Shown here in pieces: positions 18,392-28,245 of a stretch of DNA of 64,000 nucleotides; positions within the stretch are counted from its first letter, which is position 1; each line of letters starts with the position of its first letter. The notes beneath the pieces were generated by a model, which had not been told where the DNA came from, did not search any database, and worked only from the letters and a program-made list of their open reading frames with translations. The DNA is from Caldicellulosiruptor morganii. GTDB lineage: Bacteria; Bacillota; Thermoanaerobacteria; Caldicellulosiruptorales; Caldicellulosiruptoraceae. The position numbers were made by a program, and so were the translations under genes. The stretch covers positions 2,066,001 to 2,130,000 of the forward strand of contig NZ_CP113865.1 in the NCBI RefSeq assembly GCF_026810225.1, in the 5' to 3' direction.

Positions 18392-19219
18392 TTAACCCTT
18401 AACAGCTCCTGCCATCATACCCTTTATAATCTTGTCCTGACCAAAGATGTATGCAATTAGCATTGGCAAAAGTGATAACGTCAAAAATGCCATTATGGCA
18501 GGAATGTCAGAGCCGTATCTTGCCTGAAAGTCCCAAATGCCAAGCGGTAAAGTTCTTCTTGTCGGTGAACTTGTCAAAACAAGTGCAAACACAAATTCAT
18601 TCCAGAGATATGTTCCATTGTAAATACCAACAGTTATCAAAGCTGGTGCTGATAAGGGTAATAAAATATCAGAATATAACCTGAACATTGAACAACCGTC
18701 TATTTTAGCAGCTTCTTCGAGTTCAAGAGGTATTTCACGCATAAACTCGGTTAATATAAAAATTGACATTGGTAAACTGAGTGCAACATATGGACCAATC
18801 AAAGCAAATACCGTATCGTAAAGCTTAATCTTGTTTGTTAATACATAAATTGGTATTAAAGTTACATGAATAGGTATTGCCATGCCTGCAATTATAAGCG
18901 AATACAGTAGATTGTTAAGAGCAAACTTAAACCTGGAAAAAGCAAAAGCAGCCATTGAAGATATTATTAAAATCAGAACAACCGATATAGAGACCGCTAT
19001 TACACTGTTTTTTAAATAAGTAAAAAAATTACCCTCCAACACGGTTGAAAAATTCTCTATAGTTGGTTGTCTTGGTATTTGCCATGTGTTGCCAGATAAA
19101 AGTTCTGACTGTGTTTTAAATGAAGTAAACAGCATAAACAAAAATGGAACATCTGCAATTAATGTCCATACTGCCAGAAATATAAAATACCATTTTTTTG
19201 TCTCCTTTATGAAATTCAT
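18392..19219 (-). CDS. CUT1 sugar ABC transporter permease (MalG type)
   Basis: 275 residues with six predicted membrane helices. The EAA loop, which docks the ATPase, reads EEAAKIDGCSMFRLYSDILLP at about 166-186, and the C-terminus ends IIKGMMAGAVKG as in MalG-type subunits. It pairs with the MalF-type permease just upstream (32-base gap). No ATPase gene is in the operon, so a shared MsmX-like ATPase is expected elsewhere. Context (ROK repressor, GH10 xylanase) points to xylooligosaccharides. Confidence 0.93.
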   Translation of the reverse strand: MNFIKETKKWYFIFLAVWTLIADVPFLFMLFTSFKTQSELLSGNTWQIPRQPTIENFSTVLEGNFFTYLKNSVIAVSISVVLILIISSMAAFAFSRFKFALNNLLYSLIIAGMAIPIHVTLIPIYVLTNKIKLYDTVFALIGPYVALSLPMSIFILTEFMREIPLELEEAAKIDGCSMFRLYSDILLPLSAPALITVGIYNGTYLWNEFVFALVLTSSPTRRTLPLGIWDFQARYGSDIPAIMAFLTLSLLPMLIAYIFGQDKIIKGMMAGAVKG

Positions 19220-19251
19220 TGAATTTCTAACCCCCTTACAGAATGCAAAAG

Positions 19252-20142
19252 CTATTCTTCCTTGCGTCTTGTTACAAAATAAGCAAATATGCCGGCAGTT
19301 GTAATTATAAGAAACATGGCAGATGCTATAGTGCTTCCATATCCCATCTTGAATGACGCGAAAGCATTTTTGTACATATATGTAGCCATTAATTCTGTTG
19401 CATTTGAAGGACCGCCTTCTGTCATAACGTAAATCAAATCAAAATATTTTAATGAACCAATTAGAGACAAAATACAGGCCGTTTTTATGGAAGGTGTTAA
19501 AAGAGGAAGTTCTATTCTCCAGAAATACTGTTGCTGTGTTGCACCATCTATCTTTGCAGCCTCATAGAGTTCCTGAGGTATATTTGACAGAGCTGCTATG
19601 AAAAATATCATATAAAAAGGTATATATTGCCAGCATATAACAGCAACCACTGAATAAAAAGCTACATTGGGATCGCCAAGCCAATCTTGATTCAAAGAAT
19701 CAAGATGCAAAAAACTGAGTATTCCACTTATAAGTCCAAAATTTGGGTCATAAATATACTTGAACAGCACACCAATAGCAACAGATGACATTAGCATTGG
19801 AAGATAAAAAAGAGATTTAAACGCGTCAAATCTTTTGCCACCTCTATCAAGTAAAACAGCAATCAGTATCGCAATTGGCATTTCAATTATAATTGACAAA
19901 AATATAAACTTTATGTTATTGCCAAAAGCATGCCAAAATATGCTGTCCACCAAAAGATCCTTCCAGTTCTTCAGCCCCAGATACAACTTCTGAGGTGATA
20001 CCCCATCCCATTCATACAAACTCAAATCAAAAGACATTATTATCGGCCATATGATGTATATACCAATCAGTATCAAAGCAGGAGCCAAAAACAACGCAAG
20101 CCCTAAATTTTGTAGCAGTTTTGCAGATTTATCTCTTTGCAA
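19252..20142 (-). CDS. CUT1 sugar ABC transporter permease (MalF type)
   Basis: 296 residues with six predicted membrane helices and a short cytoplasmic N-terminus. The EAA loop reads YEAAKIDGATQQQYFWRIEL at about 193-212, and GGPSNATELMATYMYKNAF is the conserved periplasmic loop of MalF-type subunits. The start is TTG at 20142 after GGGGG. It is second in the xylooligosaccharide operon, separated from the binding-protein gene by a 122-base gap containing a stable hairpin that probably lowers permease expression relative to the binding protein. Confidence 0.93.
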   Translation of the reverse strand: MQRDKSAKLLQNLGLALFLAPALILIGIYIIWPIIMSFDLSLYEWDGVSPQKLYLGLKNWKDLLVDSIFWHAFGNNIKFIFLSIIIEMPIAILIAVLLDRGGKRFDAFKSLFYLPMLMSSVAIGVLFKYIYDPNFGLISGILSFLHLDSLNQDWLGDPNVAFYSVVAVICWQYIPFYMIFFIAALSNIPQELYEAAKIDGATQQQYFWRIELPLLTPSIKTACILSLIGSLKYFDLIYVMTEGGPSNATELMATYMYKNAFASFKMGYGSTIASAMFLIITTAGIFAYFVTRRKEE

Positions 20143-20188
20143 CTCTCTCTTTCCCCCTTCTGATGCAAATTCTCATTATAAAAAGTGA

Positions 20189-20227
20189 ATTGGTATTAGC
20201 CACAGCAAACTTTCGGCCAATACCAAT
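20189..20227 (-). terminator. Stem-loop between binding-protein and permease genes
   Basis: ATTGGTATTaGCC pairs with GGCcAATACCAAT. There is no strong T-run, so it is better read as a 3' mRNA-protecting or partial-termination hairpin, common after binding-protein genes in ABC operons. Confidence 0.55.
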
Positions 20228-20264
20228 CCACATTATTTTTAGCTTGGCTAAGTTAAATTTTTAA

Positions 20265-21578
20265 TTATTTCTTAAAATAATCCTTCGCAGCCTTCTCCAT
20301 CTTTTCAGCAGCAGCTTTTGGCGTAATTGTTAAACCAAAGAGAGATTGTACAATGTCTTTGTGTGTTTCTGCAAGTTGTGGTGGTAAATACTGATCCCAC
20401 CAGAGCTGAATAGTTTTTGCTTTGGTTACTATATTGTATACTTTTTGAAGCATAGGATCAGTGAACTTCAAACCTTTTACAGGTGGAATTTGACCGTAAT
20501 CAATTCTTTCCTTTACAGCCTGATCATCAATCAAGTACTGAATCATGTTGAATGCCTCTTTTGGATATTTGCAAGATGTTGTAACAGCATAGTAGTTAGA
20601 CGATGCCATACCTACCAGGCTTGTTGGATCACCTTTGCCACCTTTAATATTCGGGAACGGGAAGAAGTCAAGTTTTTTCTCATAGAATTCCTTCTTTTCA
20701 GCTTTAACTATTGGTATTTGCCATGTTCCCATAAGCTCCATTGCAGCTTTGCCTGTATACAAAAGCATTCTTGATTGTCCTGTGTCCCAGTCAAGACCAT
20801 TAAATCCTTTCGGGAATGCTCCCATCTTAACAAGTTCCTGAAGCATCTCTCCTGCTTTTATGAATGGCTGGTCAGCAAAGCTTCCACCTGTTCTTTCAGC
20901 TGCCTTTTCAAATGCAGAAGCTCCGCCCAATTTATTTACAAGATTCCAATACCAGAAACAGCCCGGCCATTTTGTTTTGTTTGCAAGTGTGATAGGAATT
21001 ATTCCTTTGGATTTCAATGTTTTTACAATATTCAGAAATTCATCATATGTTGTTGGAACTTTCAAATTGTATTTCTTGAATATCTCTTTGTTGTACCATA
21101 CAAGTGAAACACCAGCACCTTCAACCGGCACTGCCCAAATCTTTTTGTTGTAAGTAATTGGGCCGAAGGCAGCCTCAACAAACCTGTTTTTGTAGTTGTT
21201 TTCATTCATATAAGCTGTAATATCCTTTACTTTGCCTGCTCTAACATATTCGAAGAAAGGACCGCCACCCCATGTGACAAATACGTCAGGTGCCTGATTG
21301 GACCCCATCGCAATTTTTAACTTTGTTTTGAAAGAGTCATTCTGAAGAGGTACAACCTCTACTTTAAAATCCGGATGCGCTTTCAAAAATCTGTTCACCT
21401 GATTCTGGATCATCTTCTTTCCAACTTCGTCGGTTGTAATGTGCCAGAATACGATCTTCTTGGTAGCACCCGAAGCACTGTATGCCCTGTCAGAATAAAT
21501 CACCACAGAAGCTAAACAAAAGCTCAAAACAGAGATCAAACTTAACAACAGCGCAACGCTTCTTTTGAGACCTTTCAC
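20265..21578 (-). CDS. Extracellular sugar-binding protein of an ABC transporter
   Basis: A 437-residue cluster-1 solute-binding protein. A signal peptide (about 1-36, VALLLSLISVLSFCLAS) is followed by the mature lobe opening KIVFWHITTDEVGKKM; APDVFVTWGGG and a long C-terminal lobe ending EKMEKAAKDYFKK are typical. I start it at GTG 21578, 8 bases after AAGGAG; a frame start 9 bases earlier overlaps the site. It is the first gene of the operon with two permeases, ROK repressor and xylanase. The likely ligand is a xylooligosaccharide, by context. Confidence 0.92.
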   Translation of the reverse strand: MKGLKRSVALLLSLISVLSFCLASVVIYSDRAYSASGATKKIVFWHITTDEVGKKMIQNQVNRFLKAHPDFKVEVVPLQNDSFKTKLKIAMGSNQAPDVFVTWGGGPFFEYVRAGKVKDITAYMNENNYKNRFVEAAFGPITYNKKIWAVPVEGAGVSLVWYNKEIFKKYNLKVPTTYDEFLNIVKTLKSKGIIPITLANKTKWPGCFWYWNLVNKLGGASAFEKAAERTGGSFADQPFIKAGEMLQELVKMGAFPKGFNGLDWDTGQSRMLLYTGKAAMELMGTWQIPIVKAEKKEFYEKKLDFFPFPNIKGGKGDPTSLVGMASSNYYAVTTSCKYPKEAFNMIQYLIDDQAVKERIDYGQIPPVKGLKFTDPMLQKVYNIVTKAKTIQLWWDQYLPPQLAETHKDIVQSLFGLTITPKAAAEKMEKAAKDYFKK

Positions 21579-21593
21579 AAAAATCACTCCTTC

Positions 21594-21618
21594 TTAGTTT
21601 GTTTATTAAATAAACTAA
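21594..21618 (-). promoter_or_regulatory. XylR (ROK) operator of the xylooligosaccharide operon
   Basis: TTAGTTTGTTTA and TAAATAAACTAA form a 12+12 inverted repeat around one base, with a single mismatch. Bacillus xylO has the same TTAGTTTGTTT...AAACTAA form. It lies between a TATAAT-like -10 (about 21623-21618) and the ribosome binding site of the binding-protein gene, where a bound repressor would block transcription. Confidence 0.75.
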
Positions 21619-21875
21619 TTATATTAATTCTCTAATTTTTTTATTTTTCCTTCTCGACTTTTTATCAAAATTGCATATTTTGTATATAAAACTACAGTTT
21701 TTGATTATAAAAACTGTGCAATATTGTTTATATAACATGCTGATTTTTAAAGAATTTGTTTGTAGTATTTAACAAATATTTTCAAAGTATTTTTTGATTT
21801 AATTTGCTGATTTTTCTGAGAAGATGCTTTATAATTTAATTAAGTATATTTCATAGAAGCAGAGGTTTTTGAAGA

Positions 21876-22541
21876 ATGAATAAAACAATTGTCAAATTGT
21901 TTACAGTCCTGGCTTTCTTGCTTGTTCCAATGTATATCATCTGGTCAATATTGAATAATTCACAGAAGCCTGAAAATTCAAATTCTTCAAATATTCAAAG
22001 GCAGTATTATATTACATCTGCAAAGAAAGAAGACACTCAAAACAGCAGCGCACAATCCAATAGCTCATATTCAGCTGTATACAATATAACTTACCTTGAA
22101 AAAGTCACAGATGCTATATATGTTGTAAATGGCAAAAATAACGATGGAAGTTCTTCAACAAAGATTTATTACAAAAACAGGGTATCACCTTCTGAAATGA
22201 AATATTATAATCCTGTTATAAAATTTATAAAAAGCCAAATACTTCAGTCAAATATTTTTGAGCCGGGTCTTTATGATATCTATATCCAGAAGATTGATTT
22301 GGGTTCAAAATACATAAACGCTGCTGTTATGTTTTATTCTGCCAATCAGATTGCAAAAGCCAAAAACTCTTCTTCCATAGAAGGTGAAATGATAGTCATA
22401 ACCATTTACGTTGACAGGAGTAAATCTCCAGAAGAGTATTCGTTGCTCTCAATAATAAAAGGTGATCATTCAAACGACTTTTTCAACGTATTTTTAAAAT
22501 CTGTTTATAAATTCAGCATCATAAAGAAAGGAGAAGAGTAA
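21876..22541 (+). CDS. Hypothetical membrane-anchored protein
   Basis: 221 residues. One N-terminal hydrophobic segment (about 6-26, VKLFTVLAFLLVPMYIIWSI) is followed by a serine/asparagine-rich linker (about 28-68) and a mixed domain with little charge bias. This looks like an exported, membrane-tethered protein. I do not recognise a family. It is 10 bases ahead of the DNA glycosylase gene and likely co-transcribed, but nothing links their functions. Confidence 0.6.
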   Translation: MNKTIVKLFTVLAFLLVPMYIIWSILNNSQKPENSNSSNIQRQYYITSAKKEDTQNSSAQSNSSYSAVYNITYLEKVTDAIYVVNGKNNDGSSSTKIYYKNRVSPSEMKYYNPVIKFIKSQILQSNIFEPGLYDIYIQKIDLGSKYINAAVMFYSANQIAKAKNSSSIEGEMIVITIYVDRSKSPEEYSLLSIIKGDHSNDFFNVFLKSVYKFSIIKKGEE

Positions 22542-22551
22542 AACTACACAC

Positions 22552-23256
22552 ATGAGTTTCAATAGCGGTTCTTTTTGCTCAAAAGATGAAAATTTCTCTT
22601 ATAAACTTTATAATATCTTTCAAAAACTATTTGAATTCTGGGGACCTCAAAACTGGTGGCCAGCAGAGACAAAGTTCGAAATGGTGGTGGGTGCAATTTT
22701 AGCCCAAAGTACTTCATGGAGTTCGGTTGAAAAAGCCATTTTGAATCTTAAAAAAGCCAATGCTTTGACAATTGAAGGGATTTTGCAAACTCCCGATGAA
22801 GTTTTGGCAAATCTTATAAGACCAGCTGGCTATTACAACCAGAAAGCCAGACGATTAAAAGATTTTTGTAATTTTTTGAAAAACGAGTTTGACTCTGATT
22901 TGAATAAACTCTTCAGCCTTGACATTTTTGAACTTAGAAAAAAACTTCTTTCACAAAAAGGCATAGGATTTGAAACTGCTGACAGCATAATACTCTACGG
23001 AGCACAAAAGCCCATTTTTGTTGTTGATGCGTACACAAAAAGGCTTTTTTACAGACTTGGTTTGATTGAAAGTGAAAAGATTGAGTACAACCAGCTACAA
23101 TCTATTTTTATGGAAAATTTAGAACCTCGAACATCTTTATTCAATGAATTTCATGCACTTATCGTAAAACACTGTAAAGAGATCTGCAGGAATAAAAAAC
23201 CCGAATGCAAAAAGTGCTGTTTAAACGAAATGTGTGGGGCTGGAACTTATAAATAA
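22552..23256 (+). CDS. HhH-GPD DNA glycosylase, endonuclease III/MagIII-like
   Basis: A 234-residue base-excision repair enzyme. The opening WWPAETKFEMVVGAILAQST matches the WWP..KFE...GA.LTQ entry of MagIII-type 3-methyladenine glycosylases. The helix-hairpin-helix reads LLSQKGIGFETADSIILYG (about 131-149), with the catalytic Asp in IFVVDAYTKRL (about 157). Four C-terminal cysteines (CKEICRNKKPECKKC...C) suggest a 4Fe-4S cluster as in endonuclease III. It removes damaged bases; the exact lesion is not readable. The terminator overlaps its final codons. Confidence 0.87.
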   Translation: MSFNSGSFCSKDENFSYKLYNIFQKLFEFWGPQNWWPAETKFEMVVGAILAQSTSWSSVEKAILNLKKANALTIEGILQTPDEVLANLIRPAGYYNQKARRLKDFCNFLKNEFDSDLNKLFSLDIFELRKKLLSQKGIGFETADSIILYGAQKPIFVVDAYTKRLFYRLGLIESEKIEYNQLQSIFMENLEPRTSLFNEFHALIVKHCKEICRNKKPECKKCCLNEMCGAGTYK

Positions 23257-23274
23257 AAGTCCCAGCCTCTTTTA
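23235..23274. terminator. Terminator overlapping the glycosylase stop codon
   Basis: GGCTGGAACTT (last codons of the gene) pairs with AAGTCCCAGCC, then TCTTTTAT. It also lies just past the convergent pullulanase stop. Confidence 0.7.
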
Positions 23275-23304
23275 TAAAACAGTATATAAAATAGCGGTAT
23301 TCAC

Positions 23305-26300
23305 TTATCTATCAGCCCAGTTCAAAACAGTATCAGATACAGTCATCTTACCATTGCCTTCATCTTTGACTGTAAGCTTTCTATTTGATATTTCTTCCTT
23401 GTTAGCACCTTTTTCAACTGTATCCCAGCTGCCTCTTGTGTATTTGTATTCGAATGTCTCGCCTGCATTGAGTTTTACAGTCACGCTGTATGTGCCATCC
23501 TGCATTCTTACAAGCTCTATTGCACCATCTTTGTCACCCGGGTTCCAATCAGCAAGCCCGGCTTTGCCAAAAGAACCTGCCAGGTATATTACATCGTCGT
23601 CAGTCCCTGCTGGAACTTTGACTTTAAATGTAACTTCAACATTACCATTGCCATAAACTTTTGGTGCTGCTACAGTAGCAGATGCTGCAATTGATTCAGG
23701 ATCTTTGCCGGTTACTTTTGTAAAGCCCTGAGGGAATTCTGCGCTCTTGTAAGCAACAAACATTGAAATTGGTGCAACAACAGCCTTGCCCGAAACAAAG
23801 TTTGAATAGTTCTTTATGGGCACTGTCCCTACTTCATCACCGTTTGCAACAACAACCCAGTTGCCCTCTGGCAAAGTTATCTCCTGTGCCTTTTTTGTTG
23901 AGTTGTAAACAACCACAATATCCTTCCATGTATCTTTTGGGTATGTCAGTCTGTATCCCAGTGTTCCTTTAGGTGTTGGAATAAATGCCAGATAATTCTT
24001 TATATCCTGTGCAGTTGTCATTCTGAAAGCCGGGTGAGCTTTCCTCAGCGCAATCAGACCCTGATAGTACTTGAATGTGTTATACCATTTTGCTTTAAGG
24101 TTCCAGTTGTACTTATTAACCTTATCACCTGCATTGTATGAATTAGAATTCATATATTTTGTTCTATTGAACTCAACACCACCGTGCAGGAAAGGCACAC
24201 CCTGTGCTGTTAAAACAATTGCATTAGCAAGTCTGCCCATTTTGTCTTTTATATAATCCGGTTCGTTTGGAACACTCTTTTGAAGTTTGTCCCACAGTGT
24301 TAAATTGTGATGCGCTGAAACATAGTTGATACATTCATCAGGGTCGGTAGCAAAATCTCCAAGTCCTCCCTGAATGCCTCGTTTTAAATCCTCAAGCCTG
24401 TAAGAGTAGTTGCCCTGCATAAAGCCTTTGGACTCATTGTCCAGATTTCCTCTGATTGCCTCTCTGATTCTATCATTGAAAAATCCTATATGAAGACCTG
24501 CCTGGTTAAAAGAACCAATCTCCATTCTGAGCAAGCTTTCAAGTGTTGTTGCACCGGCAAGCCAACCTTCTCCATAGATGACTGCTGATGGGTTTATTTT
24601 TCTTATTTCTTCCTGCGCCTTTGCCATTGTAATTCTGTCTATTGCAGCCATCAGGTCAAATCTGTAACCATCTATGTGGTATTCCTTTGTCAAATAGGTC
24701 AGAGTATCAATTATAAACTTTCTTACCATTGGTTTTTCGGTTGCAAGCTCATTTCCACAGCCAGAACCGTTAGAATAATTACCATCTTTGTCCTTTCTGT
24801 AAAAATACCCGGGCACTATCTTGTCAAAAATCGAAAGCTTTGCATCACCTATCTGGAAGGTGTGGTTAAATACAACATCCTGAATAACGCCAATTCCCGC
24901 TTTGTGCAGAGCCATTACCATCTGTTTGTACTCTTTAATCCTTGCAATTGTATTTGGATTTGTTGCATATGAACCTTCAACATTCTGATATAAAACAGGA
25001 TCATATCCCCAGTTATAGCCAGAATTTGGCTTCGTCTCATCAATTGAACCGAAGTCGTATGTTGGAAGAAGATGCACATGTGTTATACCAAGCTCTTTCA
25101 AATGGTCTATTCCTGTCTTTACACCATTTGGTCCCTTTGTCCCTGTTTGAGTAAATCCAAGATACTTACCTCTGTATTCAGGTCTTACACCACTTGACTC
25201 ATCTATTGTAAAATCTCTCACGTGTGTCTCATAGATTATTGCATCTTCCTGGTTTGCAAGCTTGACAAATGTATCTTTCTCCCATCCAGCAGGATTTGTA
25301 TCTTTCGGATCAAATATAAGTGTTCTTTCGGAATTTGCAGAAGTTGCCTTTGAGTAAGGATCCGGAACCACATTCTTCCTAATTGTATCGTCTGTCAGAG
25401 AATTTGAAGCAAGCCATACCTCATACTGATAATATTTTCCTTTCAAATCGCCCGGTATCTTAAGGTACCATGTTCCATTTGCAGACTGCTCCATATCATA
25501 CTCTTTATATTTTGTGGTTTTATAATCATCATAAAGTCTCAATACAACTCCAATTGCTGTTGGCGCCCAGAGTCTGAATGTTGAGTATGTCTTTGTATAG
25601 GTGCAACCAAGGTCATTACCTTTGTAGTAATATTTTGGATTGTCCAGTATATTTCTTGCCTGAGCAATTGCAGGTTTGAAGCCATCTTTTGATACTACAT
25701 ACGGAACCTGAGGCTCAAGCTCTTCCTCTGTTGTTATTTTAAAAGTATCTACTTTTGTAATCTTTTCATTGCCTGTATAGAGCTCCTCAATCACCTTATC
25801 ATTGCCCATTCCATCCGGATACCAGGTAGCAGAAGAACCATCCCATGATGTAAATTTGAATTTTGCACCAATTACAACACCATCTTTACCAAGGTCTTTT
25901 ACAAGTTCATAATAACCTTTCTGTGCATTCCATGTCATTTTCCATGCTGGAAGTGGCTTATATTTACCTTCTGCTGAAGCTGTACCACCCCAGTGGTTCA
26001 TTGTACCCGAAACATAAACATCAAGCTTTCCAGAGGTATCAGTAAACTTAAAATCACCTGCTCCGGGTTTTAATATAAATCTAACTTTTGTGCCACCATC
26101 AATCAGCTCATAACCGACATCTTCTGGTTTGAAATTCTTGTTCACCTTTGGCAAAACAGGCTCAACTTTTTTGATTGCAATTTCATCATGAAATGCTGTA
26201 ACCTGAAAACCTTGAGTTTTATTATTTGAAAAGATGTCTGCCTTCTTTGCAAGTTTCACAACAATTGTGTTAAGCCCGTCAATAAAAGCCGTCATTTTGG

Positions 26301-26715
26301 GGGTTTTCTGTGGCTGGGATGTGTAGATTTGCTCCTCTCCTTCAATCAACCAGACTTCCTTTGTACCATCAATGTTGGTGATAAATCTGTCAACCGCAAC
26401 ATCTTTTGCCTCCCAGTTGCCTTTTCGAACAATAATTCCAGCTTTGGTCACTTTGCCTGGAAGTTTAACAACTGCTTTTACACCAAAATCATCTTTGGTT
26501 GTAAAATCATATGCTTTACCTTCTGCTCCAACAGGCTCAACAGGCCAAATCCATAGATTCCATCCCTGATAATCCTCGTTATAGCGGTAATAATGAATGA
26601 TCAGCGTAGTTTTTTCTCCTGCAGCAAAAATTGAAAGTGGCAAAATGATTGAAACTAAAAAGCTCAGGATAATCAATACTGGTAACAAACGTTTGCTTAA
26701 ATTAACTCTGGACAT
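23305..26715 (-). CDS. pulA: Secreted type I pullulanase (GH13_14) with starch-binding modules
   Basis: 1136 residues. Signal peptide about 1-32; CBM41-like module (about 33-125, [20 protein letters not shown]); a linker and a glycogen-binding-like module shared with the second pullulanase of this window; CBM48 (about 375-450, [18 protein letters not shown]); GH13 barrel with YNWGYDP, nucleophile Asp in GYRFDLMA, acid/base Glu in IYGEGW and the third acid region [12 protein letters not shown]; and a C-terminal CBM20-like domain (about 1040-1130). In the third region His replaces the usual Asp of HDNL (HHNL), which is worth checking. It hydrolyses alpha-1,6 bonds of starch and pullulan outside the cell. 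Start at ATG 26715, 9 bases after AGGGAGG. Confidence 0.93.
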   Translation of the reverse strand: MSRVNLSKRLLPVLIILSFLVSIILPLSIFAAGEKTTLIIHYYRYNEDYQGWNLWIWPVEPVGAEGKAYDFTTKDDFGVKAVVKLPGKVTKAGIIVRKGNWEAKDVAVDRFITNIDGTKEVWLIEGEEQIYTSQPQKTPKMTAFIDGLNTIVVKLAKKADIFSNNKTQGFQVTAFHDEIAIKKVEPVLPKVNKNFKPEDVGYELIDGGTKVRFILKPGAGDFKFTDTSGKLDVYVSGTMNHWGGTASAEGKYKPLPAWKMTWNAQKGYYELVKDLGKDGVVIGAKFKFTSWDGSSATWYPDGMGNDKVIEELYTGNEKITKVDTFKITTEEELEPQVPYVVSKDGFKPAIAQARNILDNPKYYYKGNDLGCTYTKTYSTFRLWAPTAIGVVLRLYDDYKTTKYKEYDMEQSANGTWYLKIPGDLKGKYYQYEVWLASNSLTDDTIRKNVVPDPYSKATSANSERTLIFDPKDTNPAGWEKDTFVKLANQEDAIIYETHVRDFTIDESSGVRPEYRGKYLGFTQTGTKGPNGVKTGIDHLKELGITHVHLLPTYDFGSIDETKPNSGYNWGYDPVLYQNVEGSYATNPNTIARIKEYKQMVMALHKAGIGVIQDVVFNHTFQIGDAKLSIFDKIVPGYFYRKDKDGNYSNGSGCGNELATEKPMVRKFIIDTLTYLTKEYHIDGYRFDLMAAIDRITMAKAQEEIRKINPSAVIYGEGWLAGATTLESLLRMEIGSFNQAGLHIGFFNDRIREAIRGNLDNESKGFMQGNYSYRLEDLKRGIQGGLGDFATDPDECINYVSAHHNLTLWDKLQKSVPNEPDYIKDKMGRLANAIVLTAQGVPFLHGGVEFNRTKYMNSNSYNAGDKVNKYNWNLKAKWYNTFKYYQGLIALRKAHPAFRMTTAQDIKNYLAFIPTPKGTLGYRLTYPKDTWKDIVVVYNSTKKAQEITLPEGNWVVVANGDEVGTVPIKNYSNFVSGKAVVAPISMFVAYKSAEFPQGFTKVTGKDPESIAASATVAAPKVYGNGNVEVTFKVKVPAGTDDDVIYLAGSFGKAGLADWNPGDKDGAIELVRMQDGTYSVTVKLNAGETFEYKYTRGSWDTVEKGANKEEISNRKLTVKDEGNGKMTVSDTVLNWADR

Positions 26716-26827
26716 AAACAAAAACCTCCCTTAAATTAGATTAATAAATGAAGTAAAATTGAAATAAAACAGAGTTTTTAATAAGAATTAAAATAGATAA
26801 AAAAACTCTGAGAGACTAAAAATTTAT

Positions 26828-26882
26828 GCAAATGTTTGCTTAGCTTTGTTTTGATTATATAATTTTTGATGAAAATTGTCAA
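26828..26882 (-). promoter_or_regulatory. Pullulanase promoter with LacI-type operator
   Basis: On the minus strand TTGACA (26882-26877), 17 bases, TATAAT (26859-26854): a consensus promoter. GCAAATGTTTGC (26839-26828) lies just downstream, around +8 to +19. This is the form bound by LacI/MalR-family repressors (GCAAAYRTTTGC). Regulation by maltose/starch status is inferred. Confidence 0.7.
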
Positions 26883-26929
26883 TATGCTACAGATTGCATA
26901 TTTTTATGATTTAAATTTGTGAATAAATC

Positions 26930-26970
26930 ACAAAAAAATAATCCCTGCTTTTTTCACAAGCAGGGATTTA
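26930..26970 (-). terminator. Terminator of the small winged-helix gene
   Basis: Read on the minus strand, AAGCAGGGAT pairs with ATCCCTGCTT and is followed by TATTTTTTTG. It separates the small gene upstream from the pullulanase promoter. Confidence 0.75.
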
Positions 26971-27053
26971 TTCATATTCAATATGCAACTGTTTTACTAA
27001 TTTTGATAACAGTTTATTTAGTAACAGGCTGTTCAAATAACCTTTTGAATATT

Positions 27054-27236
27054 TCATTTTGCCTGGTAATAGCAGCGCTTTGGCGACTCTATAAAACCTT
27101 CGTTTTTAAGTTCTTTTATGGCTTTTTCCACCTCTTTTTTATCAAGCCCGGTTTTTTCCACTATATCCTGAGTCTTTAACGGCTTATCAGAGCTTTTCAG
27201 TGTCTGAAGCACTATCTCTTTTGTGTCCATTCTCAT
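27054..27236 (-). CDS. Small winged-helix DNA-binding protein
   Basis: 60 residues forming only a winged helix: MDTKEIVLQTLKSSDKPLKT, then QDIVEKTGLDKKEVEKAIKE and LKNEGFIESPKRCYY. The pattern of helix, recognition helix and wing is that of MarR/BlaI-like or archaeal-style small HTH proteins. No effector domain is present. The start is probably the first ATG (27236) or the second (27230), with GGGGAAG upstream. It is monocistronic with its own terminator; its target is unknown. Confidence 0.7.
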   Translation of the reverse strand: MRMDTKEIVLQTLKSSDKPLKTQDIVEKTGLDKKEVEKAIKELKNEGFIESPKRCYYQAK

Positions 27237-27405
27237 CTTCCCCTTTCCAAACTGAGTTTAAATCTTTTTTAATTTTGCTATTTTACATAAGATTATTACC
27301 ACCATTTCGATATCTTATAACACAAAAGATTTGCAAAAGAAGTGATATAATCATAATTGAAAACTTTATCATTCACACTAAAACCCGGGAAGGAGATGAT
27401 GAGCA

Positions 27406-28113
27406 ATGAAAAGCTTATTGTCTTCTTCTTATATTTTGATGTTTGACACCTACTATTCCTTTCAACCAAGACTGAAAAGCTCATGCAAAATAATTGACAT
27501 AAGCAGCATAAGCTCCACAAGATATATGTGCTCAGAAGATACAATGAAAGTGGTGTTTGAGAAGATTAAAAATATAAAAAATTCGCTGTGCTTTCTTGGC
27601 TCTGGTGACTTTCACCATTTTACACTTCTTCTTCTCAAAAATATCCCACAAAAGATATCATTAATTGTTTTTGACAAACATGTTGACTATTCAAACTTTT
27701 TTAAGGGATTTGTCAGCTGTGGCTCATGGCTAAAAGATGCTTGCAATCTTGGCAATGTAGAAGAAGTATTTGTCATCTCGGAAGAAAAAAAAGCTATAGA
27801 AAATCAAAAGCTAAAAATATTTTCACCATCAGAGTACAGAAAAATCCAACCCCATTTTGATGTTTACATAAGCATTGACAAAGATATTCTAAATTGTTCC
27901 ACTTTAAAAACAACGTGGGACCAGGGAAGCTGCGATGCTGCTACACTTTTTGAGATTCTTTCATACTTTATTTCCAAATACAACATAGCCGGTGCAGACG
28001 TTTGTGGAGAACCACCTGTTACTTTTTTTTCACCTGAGCACAAGAAAAGTGAAAATATTAACCTGAGATTGCTAAGCTTATTCACAGCAGGTTCACAGCT
28101 TTTAGCCGGATGA
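27406..28113 (+). CDS. Arginase/agmatinase-fold (ureohydrolase-like) protein
   Basis: 235 residues. The metal-binding motifs of the ureohydrolase family can be traced in order: GSGDFHHFT (for GGDHS), VFDKHVDYSN (for DAHxD), ISIDKDIL (for SxDxD) and GADVCGEPP (for the final Glu loop). All six metal ligands appear kept, but the protein is shorter than true arginases (about 290-300), lacks the usual first 50 residues, and DP..AP is replaced by NCSTLKTTWDQG. The substrate is therefore open: arginine, agmatine, formiminoglutamate or something else. ATG after GGAGATGATG. No amine or arginine genes are next to it. Confidence 0.7.
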   Translation: MKSLLSSSYILMFDTYYSFQPRLKSSCKIIDISSISSTRYMCSEDTMKVVFEKIKNIKNSLCFLGSGDFHHFTLLLLKNIPQKISLIVFDKHVDYSNFFKGFVSCGSWLKDACNLGNVEEVFVISEEKKAIENQKLKIFSPSEYRKIQPHFDVYISIDKDILNCSTLKTTWDQGSCDAATLFEILSYFISKYNIAGADVCGEPPVTFFSPEHKKSENINLRLLSLFTAGSQLLAG

Positions 28114-28245
28114 AAAACACCTAATCCGTATTTTTCTGTATTTTTTCCTGGTGAAGATAATATTTTGTATTGCAATTGATGTTCATTTAAACTATAATAT
28201 AATTATAACTTAACTATAATTTAACTGTAATTTGAGGTGATTTTA

